The notes under the pieces were generated by a model that ran no database searches, had not been told where the DNA came from, and saw only the letters and a list, made by a program, of their open reading frames with translations. Positions 51,501 to 61,100 of a stretch of DNA of 64,000 bases are shown here, in pieces; position 1 is the stretch's first letter; each line of letters opens with the position of its first letter. The DNA comes from Tubiluchus corallicola. Lineage: Eukaryota; Priapulida; Priapulimorpha; Priapulimorphida; Tubiluchidae. The translations under genes and the position numbers were made by a program. The DNA lies in contig JAQGDQ010000117.1 in the NCBI GenBank assembly GCA_030141605.1, positions 186,001-250,000 on the forward strand, given 5' to 3'.

Positions 51501-54500
51501 ATTTCCAATTTTTTGGTCTTTAACAGTTGTGTATTTATTAAGAAGTTTTTATTTTTGTATACTTTTTGTCAGTTGGTATATAATTCTACTTGCAGAAAAT
51601 AATAATACTAACCTTAATATGGAAAATTTTGGAAGAAGTTCACAATTCCCGCACAATTTATACACTCTAGCCCTAATCCTAACCTCAACTTCAACTCTAA
51701 TCATAATCCCAATCTGGTTCACGAACTAATTTGTTGTGTGTGGGAAATCGTAAGCTTTAGCCAAATCTTTTATTTATTACAGCAAAAAAGGGAGGCTTTT
51801 TTCAAGCTTTAGTTGAGAATACGGAATCATATACGAATCCGGGAAGTGACAGTTTGAAGTCCTGGATTCTTACCTTGCGCAACAGTGGCAAATTGACATT
51901 CTTGCTTTCAAGTGCTTTCATCGACTATGGATCTGTGCTGTTACACAGAGTACTTGGGTATTGGCCTGTTGCACATTATATAGTCATGATGCCTTCAGCT
52001 TACATATACTTCGATTTGCAAATTGAACTTCAGGAATTTTCTGTATTATTAACATTTGTAAAGTGCACTTTTAAGAACTCACAACAGAAGTAGTTAGTGT
52101 TATTGAGCACCTATCATTGTTTCTGTTTTCGTGTTCATTTATAAGATATTCGCAGTGGTTTTAGACAGAAATTAGCAAGTATATAAATTCACTTTACAAA
52201 GTGGTTTTAACATTCCAGGTCTGTGTTTTGCAAACTTCAGATAGCAATATTAAACAGCCTAGTATTTTGTTGTATGAATAATCCTGCTATTGTATCCGTG
52301 GTTACCGCAGTTTTTACAAACATTCTACGTTCATTTCTTTCACATTTTCTGAAACCTGTATTTGTCTTTACAAATACTTGATAAAAAGCATCGTTTTCTG
52401 TATTAAGACTTGGCATCACATGCCAAGTCTTAATGACGTGCTGCATATAGACAGTGTATAAGAATCTTCGTATAGTACATACTTTATTTTTTTAAGATTT
52501 AGTCCTACAATTTTTAATTCAGGCCAGACTGGAGGAAGTATTTCGACATTTGCTTGTTTCGTGCAAGAAAGCCATTGTTTTTTACAGACTGTGATCATCC
52601 ATTTTTAACAGTAACAGGTACTACTATTATGATCAATATACTGAGTCATAGCAAATGCAATAATATATTTAAACACTCTGCAGAATTTTTTTATATAATT
52701 CTGAGACACGCATATCACAAGTAAAATTGTTACTGGCAAAAACAATTTAACACCGAATTTTCTCTTTCAACAGATAATTTCACTACTGGATTACCAGCCA
52801 AGTCTCTAAGTATCGGAGAAAGCTACTTAAATGGAAATTGGATTTTGCTTAAGTCTTTCCTTGAACAACATACGGGCAAAACAAATCCGAAGGTCTCCTT
52901 TTCTTAATTATATTTCAGTCATCTTGAAGAAGCCTTTGATCCACACTGTAAATGTAAAGTTGAATAGATTAGTTTTTAGATTCCACAAGAAGGACTAATC
53001 TATGGAGAATGTACCTTCCAAAGGTGATTAGTGTGCCAAGCCGGTTATGAAAAGCCCCATTGCAGAGTCATTTACTGCTTCAAACAATGGTTCCCCAGTG
53101 TAGAGTTTCATTTAGTGCTTCAAGTATTAGTTCCTCACTGCAGAGTTTCATTTACTGCTTCAAATATTGATCAACCATTGGACATACCAGCTATGCACTT
53201 CCCAAAGCTCATATTTAAACCTACTCAGTTATGTTAATGACAGTATACAATTTTATTTCACTGGTTTTGCTTTAAATAATTAAAGTAATGCAACGTGTGA
53301 TATATGCACTCTTTAGTTAGACTATAACTGACTGATTTAATGAAATAATGAAGGTTCTAAATTTTCCTTAAGTAAAGACTAACTTTCTGATGGTTATAAA
53401 TGTTACATCATTAATTGAACACGGTAGCTTAGCTATCGAAGTGTAATGAAATGTTTTCATAAAATTATTTTCCATTCTCAGCGATCAAAAAATAATAATT
53501 AAAACAAATTACAGCACCATAAACTATTTTCAGAACCATTTTCTGTGACATTAGATTGTCTTTAGTCTATTGTCTCCAACCTTTATGTGGGTAATGAAAT
53601 TCATATTTTAGTTTACATTTTCCAAGCCAAGTAAACTCGGTATAAACTGTATAACTGTCTCGCTGTGCTGTTAATCTGTGGTTTGGGAGAGTATAGCATG
53701 ATTTTAGGTTGTTTATATTGGGGACAGCATTCCATCCGACGTGTTACCAACTAGACAGTTTTCTGATTGGGTTCCAATTACAATAGCAGAAGAATTGGAG
53801 ACAGAGGATATTGATGTGCAAGCTGTAAGTCCTGGAATATATTTTAGTGAAAGTGATAGCTGAATAAGTCTGTTGTAGTTGTCTAGTTGATGTTATAATT
53901 TGGTCACATTATTTGAAAAGGAAGGGCTGTGCTCTGTATTGAAAGGCTTGTATTTGCTTTAAACTAGAAATTGATATAGTGTGCTGTATGGGCAAATGTA
54001 GTAGACAACAGGCAGTAGATGAATTATTTTAATTGAAATCTCATTGTTTGCAAATGTTGGAAATGTCTGGCGACATTTTCATTTTCATTTTAAAATTTTA
54101 AACAGAGAAATTTATTTTGGTTGCATATAGATGTAGTATTCAAATTGCTTAAAGTTCCTTTGATAAATTCTAAATGTGTTCGTGTGTATTTAATGTTCAA
54201 CCGTAGTACTTGTTTTTGTTGTCATTGATTGGTTGATGCATTTTCCAGAGACGTATTCACAAAGACGACAGGTTGGTTTTGTCATCGAAGAGGTGGGGTT
54301 CATTTTTTACAGACTATTGTAAAGTCTGTCATCGAGAAACAAAGACGTTTTGGCATGAAGTGCTTAAGGATAACACCCCACTCGTTATTCCGCACGTCGA
54401 CTATATAACAGGTACCGTTAAAGCAAATGATCTCTATGTACATAATAACATACATTAAAAACATAGATACATTAAAAAACGTTGCTATGCATTCTCACCA

Positions 54501-54620
54501 TAATTATACTATACTTCTGCTAACATTTGCTTTTCTATTTCAGAATTGCCATTTGACAAAGATTTAGAGAACTGCACATTTTATCCAAAGCCAGCATTTC
54601 AGGTAAACGAAAATGAGTGA
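42553..54620 (+). CDS. NT5DC1: NT5DC1-like HAD-superfamily 5'-nucleotidase domain protein, 12 exons
   Basis: This is a member of the HAD phosphatase family related to cytosolic IMP/GMP-specific 5'-nucleotidases; the substrate of NT5DC1 is not established. Exons are 42553-42783, 43605-43708, 46798-46869, 47503-47615, 49371-49441, 50452-50539, 51783-51957, 52523-52617, 52774-52892, 53708-53824, 54249-54411 and 54544-54620; phases agree and give 474 aa. HAD motif I is FGFDLDHTLCKYN (nucleophile D62, D64), motif II lies in LTFLLSS, the motif III Lys is in RARKPLFF, and motif IV is VVYIGDSIPSDVLP. Blocks GNFLKI, HGTRQLSDEEL, KRWGSFF and ELPFDKD also match vertebrate NT5DC1 (about 455 aa). An in-frame ATG at 42679, in good context directly before the conserved region, gives 432 aa and may be the true start. 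A possible splice acceptor at 42562 would exclude the upstream ATG. Donors of exons 7 (GTATTG) and 9 (GTCTCC) are weak. AATAAA lies at 54769. Confidence 0.9.
42951..43451. mobile_element. 501-bp TA-flanked MITE in NT5DC1 intron 1
   Basis: Terminal inverted repeats of 23 bp match at 21 positions: 42951-42973 begins AAGATTTCTCCTTTTTGCC, and the reverse complement of 43429-43451 begins AAGATTTCCCCTTTTTGCC. Both ends are bordered by TA (42949-42950 and 43452-43453). It has no coding capacity. A Tc1/mariner-type relationship is suggested by the TA target only. Confidence 0.75.
44977..45254 (-). mobile_element. tRNA-derived SINE with (ATT)n tail in NT5DC1 intron 2
   Basis: On the minus strand a tRNA-like head starts at about 45250 (GGTATAGCCTAGTGGTAACG, an A-box) and contains a B-box (AGTTCGATACT). 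A unique body of about 180 bp follows and ends at an (ATT)n tail (45002-44977). This is the standard SINE layout for RNA polymerase III transcription. I saw no clear target-site duplication. The tRNA-like part is too diverged to be a functional tRNA. Confidence 0.8.
46967..47258. mobile_element. 292-bp TA-flanked MITE in NT5DC1 intron 3
   Basis: The left end GACTCGTATCTCGGTTTGC (46967-46985) and the reverse complement of the right end, CACTCGCATCTCGGTTTAC (47258-47240), match at 16 of 19. TA borders both ends (46965-46966 and 47259-47260). It keeps an exon-spanning frame open by chance, but similarity to NT5DC1 stops at the donor at 46870. Confidence 0.65.
49497..49775. repeat. Degenerate TTGG/CTGG tetranucleotide repeat in NT5DC1 intron 5
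   Basis: About 280 bp of GGTT/TTGG/CTGG/GATG units with frequent substitutions (for example GGTTTGTTGGCTGGCTGGTT), including two copies of GTTCATTCAGCCAGTC / GTTCAGCCAGTCAG. It is consistent with an aged tetranucleotide microsatellite. Confidence 0.8.
52402..52434. repeat. Perfect 14-bp stem hairpin in NT5DC1 intron 7
   Basis: ATTAAGACTTGGCA is followed by a 5-nt spacer (TCACA) and its exact complement TGCCAAGTCTTAAT. Confidence 0.85.
53058..53178. repeat. Three-copy ~40-bp tandem repeat in NT5DC1 intron 9
   Basis: Units begin GCAGAGTCATTTACTGCTTC (53061), GTAGAGTTTCATTTAGTGCT (53100) and GCAGAGTTTCATTTACTGCT (53140), each continuing with CAA(A/G)(C/T)A-type sequence and a TTCC/CAACC end. 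Confidence 0.8.
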
Positions 54621-57600
54621 AGTCACACCTGCAGAGCATTTTAGTGTAAAATCAAGTGTAATCGCTAAAACGTGTGAACCAGAAATATTCTTGTAAACAT
54701 TTTGGTGAGTCAGAATGATTCCAGATAAATCTTTTAAGCTATGTGCTGCAAACATAACTGCAGCAGTTAATAAAATATAAATTACTTTATTTTACATTAC
54801 TGTAGTCAAATAGTACGGTAGTAAAATATTACTGGTTCGGTTTACTGGTTATTTTATCGTCCCGTATTATTAATGATGATTTAACCTCATCTCCTGTTTG
54901 ATATTTTGGAAATGTTAAACAGCATTATATTTTTGAGTTGTGAAATTAACAGTTTTTGATTCAGTGAATGCCAAAGATACATGTGCCATCTCAATTTTCT
55001 TTGTAGTAGTGTTCAATCTTGAAGTATCTTCTTGGACATGCAAGTAGGTTACAGGCTTGTTAACTTATCGAACAACTTTTTGTTTTAAGCGTTCACACTG
55101 TCTAGCATTTCTTTCGTTTTATCTTTATATTTTCTTAATCTGCTGTTACTAGCAATTTTTCACTGTAAGCAGAACCATGAAATAGGTTCAAATAGATTTT
55201 AATTGTCTAAAATGTATTTGGAACTTAAATAATGATAGACATGCTCTATTTTTGTGGCCGCCTAGTCCGTGTAATTAGAGATATGCAAAGATAAAAGTGA
55301 TTTTAATGCATGTGAATATGACATCAGTCACAGCAGTTTTTCAATAATGTTTGGGACATTATTTATTCAATGACCTTGCAAAGGTCACTAATAATATCTT
55401 TTAATTGACACACTGCAGAGGTTTGGTTTTACACATTTATGGTCTGAAAGTATTTTGTAGTGTTCTAGTCTCACTAGTAAAAATGTGAAATTTTAGCATT
55501 AATTTTTGGTCAGGCGTAAATGAAGTTTTTTTTGTTGTCTTAGACTAAGCCTTCAAGAGTGTATTCAATCTGAAAGTTACGGTTAAAACTTCTGAAAAAG
55601 TGTCTGTCACAATTTTATGCCAGGTCACCTTTTTTAATAAAAAATTAAAAATTCACAAAGTTCATTGATTTTCAGTTTCTTGTGCTATTTAGTTATGTAT
55701 TTACATAGTCTTTATGTGATGCTGTAATTTGCAAGATGCATTTCAAAAGGTCATTCATTATAATGATAATTGATATGACACTGTGTATTACTCCCACTGC
55801 AGCTCTTGTGATTATAGTATTACTCCCACTGCATACAGCCGCCATGACACAAAATGCACCTGCACGTAGATATCATAAATGCTGCACTAAAATTCTGGTT
55901 TCATAGGTAAACAGAAAATTTGTTTCACCATCCTACTTCTCTTTGTACCCTATACTTGTAACTGAAATAACTTTGTGTTTTTTTGTTATTTTAATGCACA
56001 GGACACAGCATATTCAGCAAAATTGTTGAAACTGATGATTATAGTGAGACATGCTTTGTTAAAGATGTATTAATTATCCTTCATGTGAACTGTAAGGTAC
56101 TTCACATTTATAATTACCCATCAGGCGAAATAGCTCAACTATAAAATTTTTAGTGTTTTAGTAGGTGATGAATGCAAATTACACAAAGCAGCATGTTTTG
56201 TTATAGCAGGCTTAGCTGCATTTTTAAAAAATAGATTCTAAATGCAGATGGTGTACAAACAATTTGAAAAATATACTTGGCAACAGTTACTGTTGCAATA
56301 TCACTAATGCATTATTTCTTAACAATATATACTAAAAGGTAAATAGATGAATGTATATAATCATTTATTTGTAAAACTAATTCTGTGTAGAAATAATACT
56401 GATTTAAGATATAACAGCTCTAAAATTGTTTATACTCATTAAAACATCAATGACTAATACATTCCTAAAGTCCAGACTATTTTTATACATGACATTTATA
56501 CATAAATTGAGCTACTGTATTTACTTTAATAATAACAAATTCATTCTAAATTATATTTATGTACAGATTGCAACTATATGCTAAACCTTCCATTTAGTTT
56601 TGTTATTATTGTCACTGGCAACAAGCCTCCTGTGGTGCCGATTATGATAATGAAATTTGTTAGGAGCTCCTGGAGGTCTATGTGGCACAATGTTTGTCTG
56701 AAAGTGAATTGTTGCTATTTCAATATTTCAAAAAAAAAACATTCAGTTTCATAGTTCAAAAAAAGGAAATAACAAAAGGGCACAAAAAAGTGAGGAAGGG
56801 AGGGAAATAAAGGGAAAAAAACCAGAACACTGGTGAAACTGTAGGTCCCCTGACTCTCACCTTTGACATCTCAAGAATCGTGGCATTTAACACAAGATCA
56901 TTCTTTTTGGCCAAATTTCGTTCACAAAATTAATTTCCCAGCAGTGATATTCAAAGAAGATCGAAGAGTTATCATGTCCAAATTTCGTACAGTTGGCTAC
57001 ATACAGTACGGTATGTGGTATATTGTACATACCACATTGGCCTACTGTACTATTGGCGTACAGTAGAAAAGTGGCCAATTTTTACTTTTGTCTCAGGATC
57101 ACTGAATATCATCACACAAAACTTTTCACTCATCATCTAGCACCTACAGTCAACAGTTTGTGGGAGAAAACCTGGCTTTAGAACACTATAGTTAGAATTG
57201 TTGGAAACCTGATTCCTCACTTCCTGGGGGTCGAGGAGGGATTTTTAAAATATTTTTGTCAAAGCCGGATTGTCTATAGGTCACAGATCACTCTAATTAC
57301 TCAATTTGAGCTGAAGAATTTCTCACTGTAGCCACCATCTTGGGTTCTTCCTTCCTAGGAAAGGCCATTTTTTGTCTATAATTGGTTGTCAGTAGGTGAT
57401 AAGCCACTCTAATTCTCTCACTAATCTGACTCAGATCCTCCCACTACACCCACCATTGCTTTTGAGGTTTCTACAAGTTCCTGTTTGTATGATCACAGAA
57501 AGATCTTTGACCTTGATCATCATCTTGAACCAAAGTTACCCTATACCAAAAACTTGAAGGCTACCCCAAGTGGTTCAGGTATAACTGGCTTAAATTCAAA

Positions 57601-58110
57601 TTTTGAATGGACAACATGCGCTGGCATGACTGTATAAGGTATATTTACCACAGACTTGGAAATTCTGGGGATCTAAAAAACCGGAATGAAGGCAAATCAA
57701 TTTTTGTATGCATCTAGATATAAGCAAACTCCAAGATGTGGAATATCTGCCTAATCCTCCTTAAATTTTTGAATTCCTCTTGTAACGATATTCACATTTT
57801 TTCAGTCTTTTTTACAAATGACCTGTTTGATAAATTGTATGCTTGTAAACCAAAGCCGTCCATAACTCGGCATAATTAAAGCTATTTTATGATGCTTATA
57901 TGTAGAATACACCAAAAATTGGGTCAAATGTCAATTTGTTGTTGTTCTATAAATACAACTGCCAAATTGGACATTTATATTCTAGCATCAAATCGCCAGA
58001 AAAATGTTAAAAATTAATTTATAACCCAGTACCCAGTTCTCTGGCTAGAAACAAGTACTGCAATAGTAAAACTCGGAATTTTAAGATCTTCTAGTAGTTC
58101 GTGAAAGCAG
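54621..58110. other. Convergent intergenic region (3' UTRs of NT5DC1 and the minus-strand gene)
   Basis: NT5DC1 probably ends at an AATAAA (54769-54774). The opposing gene has an AATAAA on the minus strand at 56369-56364, implying a 1.7-kb 3' UTR if used. Between them nothing coding is seen. GTATTACTCCCACTGCA is directly repeated at about 55785 and 55819. A diverged ~110-bp tandem duplication lies at about 57270-57470 (GTCTATA...CACTCTAATT...CACCAT). A GTGGTAT/ATACCAC hairpin sits near 57015. Confidence 0.45.
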
Positions 58111-61100
58111 TCATTTTGCTTGTTGTTTTTTTTTCTGTCTGATCTTTTCCTGAAAGAGCCATCTACTGGATTTAAAGATAATGTCAATGCGCTGATACAG
58201 TTGCTAAGTATTTTTGTAGAAGTGCGACAAAAAACAATGACAAACTTTAACAGCGGTTTTTTCAAGATTATGTTTTTCAGTGTGTTCCCTGCACCTCAAC
58301 TTCAACATGGATTATCTCGGCCTAGAAATAACATAGAGCGATGAGTTTGGTATTAAAATGATCCTCATAAAATGGAGATTCAGGATATATGGGAATAACA
58401 GGATATATGGGAATAAGCTTAGTTGCCAACTTATGGACTTTTTGCTATGCAAGCACTCAAATGTTATTTCACAGATAAGAGAAAGATTTTTATAACTGCA
58501 GATTTAGACTTTGCAGAGAATACAACCTGCAAATAACTGAAATAAGTCTTAAATGCTATTAACTTACTGTTGCTAAATCTTGAGCAAACAATTTTTGCTT
58601 TTCCTCTACATCTGCAAAATTTGAAAATCTCAATGTTATTTTTTTGGAAGTGGTACTGTCACGTCACTTTAAAAGTTAAAATTAAAACTGATATGCTGTC
58701 CTTTTCTGTTGGTTCTGATATCAAAATAGTAAAAAACCGAATGAAAAACAAAGTTAAGGAAGATACTTTTAATGTTGCCTTCAAATTTACTTTAGCCTAG
58801 TTAATAAAAAGTAATTATGGTTTAGATTATGGTAATTGTTGGCCATTACAAGAAGATACCAAATTACATTCTACCTGTGTAATATCCTATCGTTAAGCAG
58901 CTACTGATACATTCTTCCCCCTCAACAGTGATTTTAAAAGTGATTAAATTATTTTTTAAATGTGACTAACCTTTCAGTCTGGTATTTAAGAAATCAATAG
59001 ATTTTAATAATTTTTTCTCTTCTTCCAACATTTGCATTTCTCTTGCTACAAGTAAATAAACAGCAAAACATGTAATAAAACTAATATACCACAGTTTACA
59101 TTACTGTCATATTAGAACATCCACAAAAATCTACAGGCATGCTCTTTAAAAACTGACAACAGCCATTTTTACAAGTTTAACCATGTTGATTCTGAAAAAG
59201 CTGAGCGCAATGCGTCAAATAAGAAAAGAAAGTGGACATATATTTTAGAGAGGACTGGGTATCAGTTTTTTGGTTAACTGAGTCTCTGTGCTCATTTTTC
59301 GAGCAGCCAGCAGATTTTTTTATTCGACATGGTCAAACTGATATGGATGTCACCCACTTTTGCAATGTCTGTTCTACTTTTCTGGAAAACTGATTAGTTT
59401 ATATATATATATATATGTTTCTTTTAACAACATTAATGATGACTTTTTCATTTTATAACGAAAATATTCAAGCCATTTAATAAGTAGTCACTTTTTAAGC
59501 AACAGACCAGGAAACTCAAGTTTACTGGGCACTGCTCCTCAGAACATGTGAACTTTTGTCTTGTGCATACCTTTCATAGATTTCTTTGTCTTTGGAAGGG
59601 CATCTGGGGTCTTCACGACATCGGTTATTTTACTTTTAAAAGACTCCATGAATCGGGTGAGGTCATCGTCAGACAGATGTGCTTCTTTAGAGAGAACTTC
59701 GGCAGCTAAGAACACAGCCATACTTTCTTTTGCTGGAAAACATAGGTGTTTCCTCTGAATTTCGGTGTCACCGAAATTACTTGAAGAACTTGTTCATAGT
59801 GAAGTAGCTGTTCACTAAACATAAAGTTTGGGCACACACTATGTTATTTATCCTTCTATTCAGTGGACATTATACTTTAATGCAGTGGTATAAACTTTAG
59901 ACAATAGAAGTCAGTTTGATTTTTGAAAGCATTTGGTGCATTCTGGCAAGATTTATGCAAAAGTCTTAGCAAAACTTTTGTCATCATGCTGCTAGAAAAC
60001 ATAAAAAACTAAATAATTACTTAAAAAATCCTTTTACATTTGAAACTTACTTTCATTGGCCTCAACTCGTTTTCCACGATGAACACTGGCTGGTAGACCA
60101 GCGTGATCAGTCTGACAAGGTGTTTCCCTAAAATGAAATGCCATGGCAAATTTGACATTTTTCAACCACTAAAAGTAATATAGTCATGGACAACACAAAG
60201 GCACAAACTGCAACAGTGAATAGGCACTGCCAATCTTTTTTGGCAGTTTCTGTTAACAGCGCTCCTTAACTAACAACTAATTGTTGCCACAGTAACATAT
60301 TGTTAACATTGCCACGATGAGTCAGATAGGATGTTAACAATGATGTGGCCTTGGTGAATATCTCTATAGAATGAAATTGATTTAAAAGAAAGCTTAGAAC
60401 TTAAGTAAACCAAACTTTCCCATTTTGTTCACACTTGAAGAATGGCAAACCTTCATTTTAATAGAATTATAAATTAATTCCCACATTGACAACAATCGTC
60501 AAATATGCATATTTCAAATTCCTAGTATATATTAGAAAGAAGTTCTCACATTAAACATATTTACCTTGAGCTACTCTTAACTTGATATCCTTTATCTGGC
60601 ATTTTTGACTCTCTGTCAGTCTGACATTGCTGATTCATTTTCAGTCTGGTTGATGTGTCGTGTCTTGAACCAGCAGTAGGCTCTGAAGACATCATGTCTG
60701 AGGTTATTGGTTCCCTGGAGAGTAGGTTTGTGCCGTGCAAAATAGAAACCACTTCATCTCTAACATTAAAGCTACCATGATATTTTCTGCTGAGACATGC
60801 ATTTACAGTAGCACATACTAAATCTATTTCTTCATTGGTAAGAGTCCTGTTCAGGTGATTAGGTGTCTTGAAATCTGTGCTATCAATGTGTTCTGTATTG
60901 TTGTGGTGCAGACTATCTGATATGCCACTGTTTTCTGAGCACTGACCAGGTATAAGAAACCCATTATCAATCTCAATTTGTGGTTTATCTGAATTATTGT
61001 TGCACTTAGTCCTGCCTTTGTTTGCAAATAACTTTTTACCATTATTGACAACCTTCTTGGATCCAAGATGTAAAGTATCATTTGATTGCAATGGTGCCAG

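Noticed and set aside
51655-51720. Telomere-like CCTAA-rich stretch
   Set aside because: Only a few irregular CTAATC/CCTAA units; not a telomeric array.
54273-54458. CxxC pair in NT5DC1 exon 11 (YCKVCHRET) as a zinc finger
   Set aside because: Only one CxxC with no matching second pair; probably lineage-specific residues in the C-terminal region.
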